Made by a program: the position numbers and the translations under genes
Notes under the pieces: model-generated
The model's input: the letters and a program-made list of their open reading frames with translations, nothing else
Database searches by the model: none
What the model was told of the DNA's origin: nothing
NCBI GenBank assembly: GCA_002700305.1
Contig: PACZ01000003.1
Location: 1-64,000 of the forward strand
DNA length: 64,000 nt
Source: Hyphomonas sp.
GTDB taxonomy: Bacteria; Pseudomonadota; Alphaproteobacteria; Caulobacterales; Hyphomonadaceae
Reading direction: 5' to 3'
Shown: piece by piece, positions 17,000-25,442 of the stretch
Numbering within the stretch: the stretch's first letter is position 1
Layout of the letters: every line of letters starts with the position of its first letter

Positions 17000-18043
17000 C
17001 TATTTGATCGGCGTGCGCTTGCGGGGGCCGAGCTTGGTCCGTTTGAACTTCGCGCCGCGCATCGGATTGACGGGCTTTTCCTCCCGGCTGTCCGGCTTGC
17101 GGTCACCACGCGGCGGGCCGCCTTTTCCGCCCGGTTTGCCGGAGAACTTGCCAGCTGGCTTGCCTGAACGCGGTGGACGATCCGGCCGCTCACCCCGGGG
17201 CGGACGCTCGCCGCGCGGGGGCCTGTCCTGCGCGTCGCGCGGCGGACGTTCCCGGTCTTCCCGCGGCTTGCGGGGCCGGGGCGCAGCGCCGCTCAGCAGC
17301 GCTTCGCGCTCGCGGGCACTGATCGGACGCCACTTGCCTTCCGGCAGGCCCGCCAGTTCCAGCGAGCCGATCCGCACGCGCATCAGGTCCACCACGCGCA
17401 GCTCGACCAGCTGGCACATGCGGCGGATCTGGCGGTTGCGGCCCTCATGCAGCACGAAGCGCAGCTCATGCGCCTTCACCTGCTCGACTTCCGCCGGTTT
17501 CAGCTTGCGCCCGTCCAACTCCAGGCCATGGCGCAGCAGGGCCAGCTTTTCAGGCGTCACATCGCCCTTCACCTTGACCACATATTCCTTGTCGACCGTG
17601 CTTTCCGGCCCGATCAGCGCCTTTGCCAGCACGCCGTCTTCCGACAGAACCAGCAGGCCGCGGCTGTCCTTGTCGAGGCGGCCGAGCGGCGCGAGCTTGT
17701 TGTAACGGCCGGGAATCGCGTGCGCTTTTCCGGACAGCGTCTTCTCCGTAATCAGGCGCACCGCGGGGATCTCGCCCGGTTCCGGCGTGCCCGAGACAAT
17801 GCCTTCCGGCTTGTGGAAAATGAGCGACAGCCTGTTGTCCAGCTGGCGCGTCGCCTTCTGCAGCAGGGTCAGCGTCTGTCCGGCTTCGATCTTCTGGCCG
17901 GCCACCGCCGCTTCGCCATCGACCTTGACCAGGCCCTTCAGGATCAGCGCATCCGCCTCGCGGCGCGAGCAGACGCCTTCCTCGGCCAGCCATTTGTTGA
18001 TGCGCAGCGGTTCGGCGCCTTCATATGTCTTGGTCCAGGCCAT
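17000..18043 (-). CDS. rRNA pseudouridine synthase, RluF-like, with long basic tail
   Basis: This RsuA/RluB/E/F-family enzyme converts a uridine in rRNA to pseudouridine. It has an N-terminal S4 RNA-binding domain (LRINKWLAEEGVCSRREADA, residues about 13-60) and the catalytic Asp in GRLDKDSRGLL (D124). LHEGRNRQIRRMCQLVEL matches RluF (23S U2604) better than RluB, in my judgement. Residues from about 250 to 347 form a low-complexity Pro/Arg/Gly/Lys tail with repeats of RPPRGER, common in alphaproteobacterial members and likely disordered. The exact target base is not certain. Confidence 0.9.
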   Translation of the reverse strand: MAWTKTYEGAEPLRINKWLAEEGVCSRREADALILKGLVKVDGEAAVAGQKIEAGQTLTLLQKATRQLDNRLSLIFHKPEGIVSGTPEPGEIPAVRLITEKTLSGKAHAIPGRYNKLAPLGRLDKDSRGLLVLSEDGVLAKALIGPESTVDKEYVVKVKGDVTPEKLALLRHGLELDGRKLKPAEVEQVKAHELRFVLHEGRNRQIRRMCQLVELRVVDLMRVRIGSLELAGLPEGKWRPISAREREALLSGAAPRPRKPREDRERPPRDAQDRPPRGERPPRGERPDRPPRSGKPAGKFSGKPGGKGGPPRGDRKPDSREEKPVNPMRGAKFKRTKLGPRKRTPIK

Positions 18044-18162
18044 GATGTGTCGGTTTCCTGCCGCTTCCTGTGCCCCTCTTATCGGCCCACCAACCGCCCC
18101 GCAACCGAGGCGCTCACTGTTGGATAAGCCCCGCTTCAGGCAATCACGAACACCCTATATAC

Positions 18163-18187
18163 ACCGTATATAGACCATCTATACGGT
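18163..18187. promoter_or_regulatory. Palindrome in the gap before the MFS gene
   Basis: ACCGTATA at 18163-18170 and TATACGGT at 18180-18187 are perfect inverted arms, and between them TAGA-CCA-TCTA forms a second short dyad. The AT-rich stretch sits 78 bp before the MFS start, between divergent genes. A regulator binding site is plausible; no regulator gene is adjacent. Confidence 0.4.
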
Positions 18188-18264
18188 CAGCCCGGCCCGG
18201 ACAGACCCGCTGTCACATTACCCCCATCGACAGACAGGCAGGTTTCTCCGATAAGCCCGCCTCC

Positions 18265-19437
18265 ATGAAAACCGCCTCCGCCCCCTCGCTCGCTTTTGCG
18301 CTCCTGCTGCTCGGCACGACCCTCGGCCTTGCCGGGACAGACCTTGTGTTGCCTGCCGTGCCCGGCCTGCCGGATGAGTTGGGCGGCAGCGCGGCCATGG
18401 CCCAGCTGGTGCTGGCCGCCTTTGTGGCAGGCGGCTGTATCGGCCTCATCCTGTTCGGAGAACTTGGCGCGCGGATTGACCAGCGCCGCCTTCTGGTCGG
18501 CAGCCTGATCGCCTACGCCCTTGTCTCGCTGGCCTGCGCGCTGGCGCCGTCCCTGCCCGCGCTTGTCGGCCTGCGCTTCCTGCACGGGCTGAGCGGCGCG
18601 GCCGCCGCCGTGTTCGCGCCGGGCATGATCCGCGCCATGTTCAGCGAGGCGGGCGCTGTGCGCGCCCTCGGCCTGATGGGCAGCGTCGAGTCGCTGGTGC
18701 CAGCGCTGGCCCCGGTGGCAGGCGTCTGGCTGCTGGCGGGGTTCGGCTGGACCAGTTCATTCTATGTCATCGCCGTGCTCAGCCTGATCGTGGCCGTGCT
18801 CGTCCGCGCGCTCGGCAGGAGCCTGCCGGTGCCGCCGCCGACGCGCAGCCAGGGCAGCTATATCCGCCTACTGAAGAACCCGGTCTATATGCGGTATGCC
18901 CTCAGCCAGGCCTGCACGCTGGGCGGGCTGCTGATCTTCGTGTTCGGCGCCCCGGCCATGATGACCAAGGCACTGGGACTCAGCCTCAACGCCTTCATTC
19001 TCATGCAGGTGACCGGCATCGCCTTCTTCATCCTGGCCTCGAACCTCGCCGGGCGCCTGGCAGACATGTTCGGCGCCGAGCGGATAATCTTCGTCGGGTC
19101 GGCCGTCTCGGCGCTCGGCCTGATGGGACTGTCCACCTACGGCAACGCAGGTGGAACCGACCCGCTGGTGATCACCGCCCTGTTCGTGCCGGTAAACCTC
19201 GGCCTCGGCCTGCGCGGCCCACCGGGCTTCTACCGCGCCATCCTTGCCTCAGACGGGGATGACGCCCGGGGCGCCGCGCTGGTGATCCTGTTCATCCTGT
19301 CAATGACGGCGACCGGCACGGCCATTGCGGCCCCTCTGGTGACCGACGGCCTCGACCCGCTAGCCGGGGTTGCCGCATCATTCTCCTGCGTTTCGGTGAT
19401 ATTGCTTGCGTCCCTGCGGCCATTGAAGGCCGGGTAA
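18265..19437 (+). CDS. MFS exporter, Bcr/CflA drug-resistance type
   Basis: The 390-residue membrane protein has about 12 hydrophobic segments and the MFS family pattern. Its opening (LLLGTTLGLAGTDLVLPAVP) and LRFLHGLSGAAAAVFAPGMI resemble Bcr/CflA multidrug efflux proteins, which export drugs by proton antiport. The inner loop after helix 2 (GELGARIDQRRLL) is the usual charged motif. The frame extends upstream through non-coding sequence to 18070; ATG at 18265 gives a proper start, although no ribosome site is clear. The substrate is unknown. A 25-bp palindrome lies upstream. Confidence 0.85.
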   Translation: MKTASAPSLAFALLLLGTTLGLAGTDLVLPAVPGLPDELGGSAAMAQLVLAAFVAGGCIGLILFGELGARIDQRRLLVGSLIAYALVSLACALAPSLPALVGLRFLHGLSGAAAAVFAPGMIRAMFSEAGAVRALGLMGSVESLVPALAPVAGVWLLAGFGWTSSFYVIAVLSLIVAVLVRALGRSLPVPPPTRSQGSYIRLLKNPVYMRYALSQACTLGGLLIFVFGAPAMMTKALGLSLNAFILMQVTGIAFFILASNLAGRLADMFGAERIIFVGSAVSALGLMGLSTYGNAGGTDPLVITALFVPVNLGLGLRGPPGFYRAILASDGDDARGAALVILFILSMTATGTAIAAPLVTDGLDPLAGVAASFSCVSVILLASLRPLKAG

Positions 19438-19661
19438 ACCCGGGAGATTTTCAGCGATCTGAATAATTCTTTTCGGATAAAAGCAGGCTTTCCCTTGTAA
19501 AGTACCAGAAACCCCTTAGATGAGTGTTTCGACTTTTCGCCGGACAATCAGGCATCGAATGTCAGGGCTTGCCCTGCCACTTTATCAGAGACCTCCCAAA
19601 CAAAACTCGAACTTCCGCGAGCCCGCATGTTGCAGGCCCACACTATATACAGGAGTGTCCC

Positions 19662-19871
19662 ATGACCAGTGGCACCGTAAAATTCTACAACGACCAAAAA
19701 GGCTTCGGCTTTATCGCTCCGGACGATGGCGGCACCGATGTGTTCGTCCACGCAACCGCGCTTGAGCGCGCCGGAATGCGCATGCTGAACGAAGGCCAGA
19801 AGGTTTCCTACACCACGGCCGTCGACAAGCGTAACGGCAAAACTGCCGTCGACACGATCGAAGCCGAATAG
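19662..19871 (+). CDS. cspA: Cold shock protein
   Basis: This small nucleic-acid-binding beta-barrel protein of 69 residues carries RNP1 (KGFGFIAP) and RNP2 (VFVHATA). It should bind single-stranded RNA or DNA and melt secondary structure. AGGAG lies 6 nt before the ATG at 19662. A 7-bp perfect hairpin (ATAGTCC-TTCC-GGACTAT, 19868-19885) overlaps the stop codon, and a strong terminator follows. The 224-bp gap before it leaves room for a long 5' leader, as in other csp genes. Confidence 0.95.
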   Translation: MTSGTVKFYNDQKGFGFIAPDDGGTDVFVHATALERAGMRMLNEGQKVSYTTAVDKRNGKTAVDTIEAE

Positions 19872-19897
19872 TCCTTCCGGACTATCAGGTAAAGAAA

Positions 19898-19928
19898 GGC
19901 CGCTTCCCCCGGGAGGCGGCCTTTTTTT
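19898..19928 (+). terminator. Rho-independent terminator of cspA
   Basis: A 10-bp stem, GGCCGCTTCC with GGAGGCGGCC (one G-T pair), closes on a short loop and is followed by seven T. It lies 26 bp after the cspA stop. Confidence 0.93.
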
Positions 19929-20141
19929 GCGACAGCAAGATGGGCTCGCAGCCCCTTTCACCTCTACAGCAGAGACAGTAGCTGGCTACCTGTAGCTGCC
20001 CACACCTTCATCTCCCGGTTCATTGTTTCCGGATCAGAACTGTGATTGCGTGATGACCGGTCGGAGACGCAGCTTTCTGCCATCGGAGACGCCATGGCAT
20101 TCCGCCTGGCGCCTTCCTTCTCCGATCAAGGAGGAAACAAC

Positions 20142-20528
20142 ATGAAGACGTTGAATCTAGCTGCCGGGATTTCCATTCTGGCAACTGCAGCAATGATGCT
20201 TCCGTCGACGGCAACAGCCGCGCCGGAAAAGCCCATGAACGCTGCCACCACAGACAGCGGAACGCTTTGTATCGTGCATGAGGCCGATGGCGCGCCCTAT
20301 GTGGTCGATGCCGAATGCAGCTGGCATACGGTCACCAAACTCGACAAGGACGGCAATCCGAAATCCTTCACCTATCAGGACAAGGGAACATTGCAGGACG
20401 GCCAGACAGCTCCTGACGCGGCCGTAAAGATTGCCATTGAGGGCATGTCTGTCTCGGGACTTGCCTGCACCGGCACGGAAGTCGTGACACCAAGCGGTCA
20501 GTACTCGTCTGACCTGAAGTGCAAGTAG
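20142..20528 (+). CDS. Small exported protein of unknown function
   Basis: The 128-residue product has a signal peptide (MKTLNLAAGISILATAAMML, cleavage near ATAAP). The mature protein has four cysteines (residues in TLCIVHEA, DAECSW, LACTGTE, DLKCK), suggesting two disulfides in the periplasm. AAGGAGG at 20128-20134 fixes the start at 20142. A strong terminator follows the stop, so it is a single-gene unit. No family is recognised. The upstream gap from cspA is 270 bp and carries no other gene that I can support. Confidence 0.75.
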   Translation: MKTLNLAAGISILATAAMMLPSTATAAPEKPMNAATTDSGTLCIVHEADGAPYVVDAECSWHTVTKLDKDGNPKSFTYQDKGTLQDGQTAPDAAVKIAIEGMSVSGLACTGTEVVTPSGQYSSDLKCK

Positions 20529-20553
20529 AAGACACTTGCCGTACAAGAAAGCG

Positions 20554-20581
20554 CCGCCTCCCTCAGGAGGCGGTCTTTTTT
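20554..20581 (+). terminator. Rho-independent terminator after the small exported protein
   Basis: A perfect 8-bp stem (CCGCCTCC at 20554-20561, GGAGGCGG at 20566-20573) with a CTCA loop is followed by TCTTTTTT. Confidence 0.93.
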
Positions 20582-20612
20582 ATGGCGTCGTTACTGGGTC
20601 CGGCCAGTGGGC

Positions 20613-21152
20613 CTATTCCGCATCTTGCTCAGCCGGTTCCATGACCAGCGAGACAGATCCGACGCGGAAGCCGAACCAGCCGACGGTCGCCGTGTTCAGG
20701 ACGTTACCGCTGCCGTCATTGGCCAGCACATCGCGGAAGCGGACCTTGCGGCCCTTGCCATTTTCCGACGGCAGGACGACGTCATATTCCAGGCGGAAGG
20801 CGCGCCCGTCCTGATAGCCGCGGGCGGTGCCGACGACGTCTTCGCGGGTGCCGGTGTATTCGCCCGGCGCGACGCGTTGGAGCTTCCAGGTTTTCTTGTC
20901 CTTTTCGCCATCGTCATAGACGAAGTCCTCGACCAGGGTGAACGTCTGGCCGTCCCAGGTGCCGGTCAGCTGGGCGGTGAAGGTTCGGTGCACGCCGGTG
21001 ATCGACTTGAACTCTCCGCGCGCCACATGGGCTCCGGCAAGGTCGCGTTCGATGACAAAGGCGTCGCCTGCGGCATCGTCCGGCACGGGCGGCCGGGTGG
21101 CGCAGGCAGTGATGAGGGCGAGGGCGGCGAAGGCGGGAAATTGCTTTTTCAT
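20613..21152 (-). CDS. DUF3833-family lipoprotein
   Basis: This 179-residue lipoprotein has the signal MKKQFPAFAALALITAC (lipobox ITAC). The mature part matches DUF3833 in pattern: a lipocalin-like run of strands with GVHRTFTAQLTGTWDGQTFT, LVEDFVYDDGEKDKKTWKLQ and EDVVGTARGYQDGRAFRLEY. Such proteins sit at the outer membrane; their function is unknown. An antisense frame continues to 22430 but overlaps the photolyase and is not real. ATG at 21152 gives the signal peptide. It diverges from the photolyase gene. Confidence 0.85.
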   Translation of the reverse strand: MKKQFPAFAALALITACATRPPVPDDAAGDAFVIERDLAGAHVARGEFKSITGVHRTFTAQLTGTWDGQTFTLVEDFVYDDGEKDKKTWKLQRVAPGEYTGTREDVVGTARGYQDGRAFRLEYDVVLPSENGKGRKVRFRDVLANDGSGNVLNTATVGWFGFRVGSVSLVMEPAEQDAE

Positions 21153-21266
21153 GCCCCTGTTACGGCGCTTGCCGGTGATCGGATGACCGGACCTGAGAAA
21201 ACCGAACCCCGCCCTGTTTCGTAGACAGAGCAGACCCACAACGCAGCTCAGGGAAAGCCTAAGCCA

Positions 21267-22796
21267 ATCACCGACCTTGTTTTCGTTCTGGGCGACCAGC
21301 TCTCGCCGTCCATCTCTTCGCTGAAGGCCGCAAGCCGGGACACGGCGCGCATCCTGATGGCGGAAGTGATGGAAGAGGCATCCTATGTGCCGCACCACAA
21401 GAAGAAGATCGCCTTCCTGTTTTCCGCCATGCGCCACTTTGCCGAAAGCCTTCGGGAAGATGGCTGGACGGTCGACTATGTGCAGCTGGACGATGACGGC
21501 AATTCCGGCAGTTTCACCGGCGAGCTGAAGCGCGCCATCGGCCGCTACGGCGCAGACCGCATCCTCGTCACCGAGCCCGGCGAATGGCGCGTGCGGCAGG
21601 ACATGGAAGCATGGGCGGAGGAGACCGGCCTGCCCGTCGACATCCTGGAAGACGACCGCTTCCTCTGTTCGCACGAAGACTTCCGCGGCTGGGCCGAGGG
21701 CCGCAAGGCATTGCGGATGGAGTATTTCTATCGCGAGATGCGCCGCAAGACCGGCCTCCTCATGGAAGACGGGGAACCGGCGGGCGGCAAGTGGAACTAT
21801 GACGCCGAAAACCGCAAGCCCGCCGAGGCGAGCCTGTTCATGCCGAAACTGCACCGCACAGAGACTGATCCGATTACGGAGGAGGTCCTCGCGCTGGTGG
21901 CGGACCGTTTCGCAGACAATTTCGGAGACCTGGAACCCTTCTGGTTTGCTGTCACCCGCGAAGAGGCCGAAGCTGCGCGGGCCCACTTTGTCGCCGAGGC
22001 GCTGCCGGATTTCGGGGATTATCAGGATGCGATGCTGGCCGGGGAGAAGTTCCTCTACCATTCGCTCCTGTCCCTCTACATCAATGCCGGCCTGCTGGAT
22101 CCGCTGGAGACCTGCCGCATGGCGGAAGAGGCATGGAAAGCGGGTGATGCGCCGCTGAATGCGGTCGAGGGGTTCATCCGGCAGATCATCGGCTGGCGCG
22201 AATATGTGCGCGGCATCTACTGGCTGAAAATGCCGGACTATGCAGGCCTCAATTTCTTCGGTTCCGACCGGCCCCTGCCGGACTTCTACTGGACCGGCGA
22301 AACGGACATGGCCTGCCTCCGCGCGGCGATCACGCAGACGAAGGAAGACGCTTACGCCCATCACATTCAGCGCCTGATGCTGACCGGCAATTTTGCCCTG
22401 CTGGCCGGCATCGACCCGAAGGCCGTGCATGAATGGTATCTCGCCGTTTATGTCGACGCCTATGAATGGGTGGAGCTGCCGAACACGCTGGGCATGAGTC
22501 AGTATGCCGATGGCGGCCTGCTGGGCACGAAACCCTATGCCTCCGGCGGCAACTATATCAGCAAGATGTCAGACTATTGCGATGGCTGCCGGTTTGATGT
22601 GAAGCAGAAAACCGGATCCGGCGCCTGTCCGTTCAATTCGCTCTACTGGGATTTCGTCAGCCGCAACGCAGACAAGCTCCGCAGCAATCCCCGCATGGCC
22701 CGCGTCTACTCCACCTGGGACCGGATGAAGGATGACCGGCGGGCCGAATATCTGGAGACAGCCGCGGATTTCCTGGCCGCACTCGACGGCGAGTGA
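21267..22796 (+). CDS. FeS-type cryptochrome/(6-4) photolyase with a non-standard start
   Basis: The protein belongs to the iron-sulfur bacterial cryptochromes/photolyases (PhrB/CryB group, FAD-binding), which repair UV (6-4) lesions or sense light. The C-terminal Cys pattern DYCDGCRFDV...GSGACPFN provides three of the four [4Fe-4S] ligands, and HIQRLMLTGNFALLAGIDP matches the FAD-binding region. The first ATG is 21357, but homology starts earlier: in-frame codons from 21267 read ITDLVFVLGDQLSPSISSLK, the usual family N-terminus. There is no ATG, GTG or TTG between the in-frame TAG at 21222 and 21357. I place the start at ATC 21267, where AGGGA lies upstream and the length of 509 residues fits the family. 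A start at 21357 with a lost N-terminus is the alternative. Confidence 0.8.
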   Translation: MTDLVFVLGDQLSPSISSLKAASRDTARILMAEVMEEASYVPHHKKKIAFLFSAMRHFAESLREDGWTVDYVQLDDDGNSGSFTGELKRAIGRYGADRILVTEPGEWRVRQDMEAWAEETGLPVDILEDDRFLCSHEDFRGWAEGRKALRMEYFYREMRRKTGLLMEDGEPAGGKWNYDAENRKPAEASLFMPKLHRTETDPITEEVLALVADRFADNFGDLEPFWFAVTREEAEAARAHFVAEALPDFGDYQDAMLAGEKFLYHSLLSLYINAGLLDPLETCRMAEEAWKAGDAPLNAVEGFIRQIIGWREYVRGIYWLKMPDYAGLNFFGSDRPLPDFYWTGETDMACLRAAITQTKEDAYAHHIQRLMLTGNFALLAGIDPKAVHEWYLAVYVDAYEWVELPNTLGMSQYADGGLLGTKPYASGGNYISKMSDYCDGCRFDVKQKTGSGACPFNSLYWDFVSRNADKLRSNPRMARVYSTWDRMKDDRRAEYLETAADFLAALDGE

Positions 22797-22817
22797 GGCC
22801 AGGAGTGTACTGTCCGC

Positions 22818-24587
22818 TTAGATCCCGAACAGGGCTTCGCTGCCTTGCAGGAAGGTCTGGCCGCCTTCGGTGATACCGGGGACGCGGCCCGGCGCTTCGG
22901 CGAGTGCGGTTTCTGCGAAGAAGCCGGCAAGGGCGAGGTTGCGGGCGCGGGTGGCCGTATCGCTGGAGCGGGCAGCCGTTGCAGCGCGCGTCAGGAAGTG
23001 GCCGCCGATCACGTCGCCTGCCAGCGCAAGATAAGCCGTCGCCCCGGCCAGTGCCTTGTCCTGATCGCGGTCTTTCATGGCCGTCAGCATCCAGTCGGTC
23101 GCTTCGCGCAGGGCATCGGCCCCGGCGCGCAGGCGGTCTGCGATCTGGACGAGTTGCGGCTCGTTCGTGGCGCGGGCTTCGCGGATGGTCGCGTCGATGT
23201 CGCCCAGGATCAGCCGCATGGATTCGCCATTCGTGCCGGAGAGTTTGCGGCCGACAAGATCGATGGCCTGAATGCCGTTCGTGCCCTCATAGATCGGAGC
23301 GATGCGGGCGTCGCGGTAAAGCTGCGCCGCGAGCGTCTCGTTCATGAAGCCCATGCCGCCATGGATCTGCAGGCCGAGGCTGGCAACGTCGACGCCCATG
23401 TCGGTGGACCAGGCCTTGGCGATGGGCGTCAGCAGGTCTTCGCGCAGCTTGGCAGCATGGCGCGCCTGCTCGTCCGTTGCCGCGTCGGCAAGGTCTGCCG
23501 CCACACCGCAGGCATAGCAAATGGCGCGGGCCGCGGCGACGCGGGCGCGCATGGTCGTCAGGGTACGGCGTACATCGGCATGGTGCAGGATCGGGGCGGG
23601 CCCATCGACGCCCTGCACTTTGCCCTGCTTGCGCTCCTGCGCGTATTCGAACGCGGTCTGATAGGCCGCCTCGCCCACGGCGACGCCTTCAAGGCCGACA
23701 TTCAGGCGTGCCGAGTTCATCATCGTGAACATGCAGGCAAGGCCCTTGTTGGCTTCGCCGATCAGCCAGCCGGTCGCGCCGTCATATTCCATCACGCAGG
23801 TAGGGGAGGCGTGGATGCCGATCTTCTTCTCAAGGCCGATACATTTCAGGCTGTTGCGTTCGCCGAGGCTGCCATCCTCATTGACGAGAAATTTCGGCAC
23901 CAGGAACAGCGACACGCCGCGCGACCCGGCCGGGGCATCCGGCAGGCGGGCGAGGACCAGGTGGATGATGTTCTCGGCAATGTCATGGTCGCCCCAGGTG
24001 ATGAAGATCTTCTGGCCGGAGATCGCATAGGAGCCGTCTTCGTTCGGCACCGCCTTCGTCTTCAGCGCGCCGACGTCGGAGCCGGCCTGAGGCTCGGTCA
24101 GATTCATCGTGCCGGTCCAATTCCCGGCAACAAGGTTTGGCAGATAGGTCTGCTTCAGCGTGTCCGTGCCATGGTGCAGCAGCGCCTCGATGGCGCCGAA
24201 GCTCAGCAGCGGGCAGAGGCCGAACGACATGTTCGCGGCGTGGATCATCTCCATGACAGCCAGTGCGAGCGCCTTTGGCAGGCCCTGGCCGCCCCATTCC
24301 TCCGGCGCAGCAAGGCCCATCCAGCCGCCTTCACGGAACTGGGCATAGGCCTCGGCAAAGCCCGGCGCGGCCTTGACGCCGTCCTCGGTGAGCTGGGCCC
24401 CGGCCGCATCGCCCGGCTGGTTGAGCGGCGCCAGCACATCGCGCGCCAGCTTCCCGGCTTCTTCCAGAATCGGTGCGATCAGATCGGCATCATAAGCCTC
24501 GAAACCCGGCAGGCCTTCCAGCTTCGGCAGGCCGGCAACAGCCTGCAGCGTGAAAGCCATGTCGTGGATCGGGGCGTCATAGGCCAT
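22818..24587 (-). CDS. Acyl-CoA dehydrogenase, large FadE-like type
   Basis: This FAD enzyme oxidises an acyl-CoA to the trans-2-enoyl-CoA. At 589 residues it belongs to the longer class with a C-terminal extension. The FAD-binding segment is TMNLTEPQAGSDVGALKTKA, and the C-terminal part has GGMGFMNETLAAQLYRDARI followed by IYEGTNGIQAIDLVGRK, with the usual catalytic Glu context. The frame extends to 24767, but ATG at 24587 has GGAG upstream and gives the family start (MAYDAPIHDMAFTL). It diverges from the YceI lipoprotein. The substrate is probably a long-chain or branched acyl-CoA. Confidence 0.93.
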   Translation of the reverse strand: MAYDAPIHDMAFTLQAVAGLPKLEGLPGFEAYDADLIAPILEEAGKLARDVLAPLNQPGDAAGAQLTEDGVKAAPGFAEAYAQFREGGWMGLAAPEEWGGQGLPKALALAVMEMIHAANMSFGLCPLLSFGAIEALLHHGTDTLKQTYLPNLVAGNWTGTMNLTEPQAGSDVGALKTKAVPNEDGSYAISGQKIFITWGDHDIAENIIHLVLARLPDAPAGSRGVSLFLVPKFLVNEDGSLGERNSLKCIGLEKKIGIHASPTCVMEYDGATGWLIGEANKGLACMFTMMNSARLNVGLEGVAVGEAAYQTAFEYAQERKQGKVQGVDGPAPILHHADVRRTLTTMRARVAAARAICYACGVAADLADAATDEQARHAAKLREDLLTPIAKAWSTDMGVDVASLGLQIHGGMGFMNETLAAQLYRDARIAPIYEGTNGIQAIDLVGRKLSGTNGESMRLILGDIDATIREARATNEPQLVQIADRLRAGADALREATDWMLTAMKDRDQDKALAGATAYLALAGDVIGGHFLTRAATAARSSDTATRARNLALAGFFAETALAEAPGRVPGITEGGQTFLQGSEALFGI

Positions 24588-24706
24588 CAATTTGTCTCCG
24601 ATAGTGCATAAGTGATATTGGGCGCAGGCTTTAGCGCACCTGTGGCGACTGTCCAGCGGCGCACTATACTGTGGGGCAACCTGAGCAACAAAAGGCACTA
24701 ACACCC

Positions 24707-25432
24707 ATGCGCACATTCCTCCTTTCCGTTTCTGCAATTGCCCTCGCCGCCTGTGGCGCCCCGGCAACCAGCGAAGCCACGCCGGCCGCCCCGGAAACGG
24801 CCGTCGCTGAAACCACAGCAGGTCCGGCTGAAGCGCCTGCGCCGGAACTCGGCCCGGCCGGCCTCTATGATCTCGATCTCAGCCATGCCTCGCTGACCTG
24901 GAAGATCAGCCATTTCGGCCTGTCCAACTACACCGCCCGCTTCACCGGCATCTCCGGCACGCTGGACTTCGATCCGGAAGACCTGTCGGCAAGCCAGCTG
25001 GACATCACGGTCGACCCGACGTCTGTCGAGACCGATTACCCGTTTGATTTCAAGGCCGGCCATCCGGACAGCCCGTTCGACTCGTTCGACCAGGAAATCT
25101 CCGAGAGCGAGACCTACTTCAATTCCTCCGCCTTTCCGGAAATCACGTTCAAATCCACCGACGTCACCGCGACCGGCCCCAATACCGGCACTGTCACCGG
25201 CGACCTGACCTTCCGCGGTGTCACCAAGCCGGTGACGCTGGACGTTACCTATAACGGCACCGCCAGCTTCCCGTGGGCACCGGATTCGCCGCGCCTTGGC
25301 TTCTCGGCGACCGGTTCGCTGAAGCGCTCCGATTTCGGCCTGGACTTCATGGTGCCGAGCCTCGGCGACGAAGTGGACTTGCTGATTGAGGCAGAATTCG
25401 CGAAGCCTGCGGACGCCAGCGAATCCGAATAA
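24707..25432 (+). CDS. YceI-domain lipoprotein
   Basis: This 241-residue product has a lipoprotein signal (MRTFLLSVSAIALAAC; lipobox LAAC), a linker rich in Ala, Pro, Thr and Glu, then a YceI lipocalin-like domain. The domain pattern is clear in YDLDLSHASLTWKISHFGLS, ...FTGISGTLDFDPEDLS and VTGDLTFRGVTKPVTLDVT. YceI proteins bind isoprenoid-quinone-like lipids. It lies 10 nt before the cytochrome b561-YceI fusion gene, so the two YceI domains are probably made together. The start at 24707 matches the signal peptide; there is only a weak AAAGG upstream. Confidence 0.9.
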   Translation: MRTFLLSVSAIALAACGAPATSEATPAAPETAVAETTAGPAEAPAPELGPAGLYDLDLSHASLTWKISHFGLSNYTARFTGISGTLDFDPEDLSASQLDITVDPTSVETDYPFDFKAGHPDSPFDSFDQEISESETYFNSSAFPEITFKSTDVTATGPNTGTVTGDLTFRGVTKPVTLDVTYNGTASFPWAPDSPRLGFSATGSLKRSDFGLDFMVPSLGDEVDLLIEAEFAKPADASESE

Positions 25433-25442
25433 GGCCACACTC

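Noticed and set aside
21183-21224. ATG at 21183 as the photolyase start with read-through of the TAG at 21222
   Set aside because: It is in frame, but the segment between has no family similarity, and the family N-terminus starts at 21267. A stop codon read-through needs more than this to be credible.
20613-22430. A 605-residue frame on the minus strand covering the DUF3833 lipoprotein and much of the photolyase
   Set aside because: Only the last 179 residues look like a protein (signal, lipobox, DUF3833). The upstream part is antisense to the photolyase gene.
22845-24611. A 588-residue plus-strand frame opposite the acyl-CoA dehydrogenase
   Set aside because: It is an antisense shadow with no recognisable domain; the minus-strand gene is complete.
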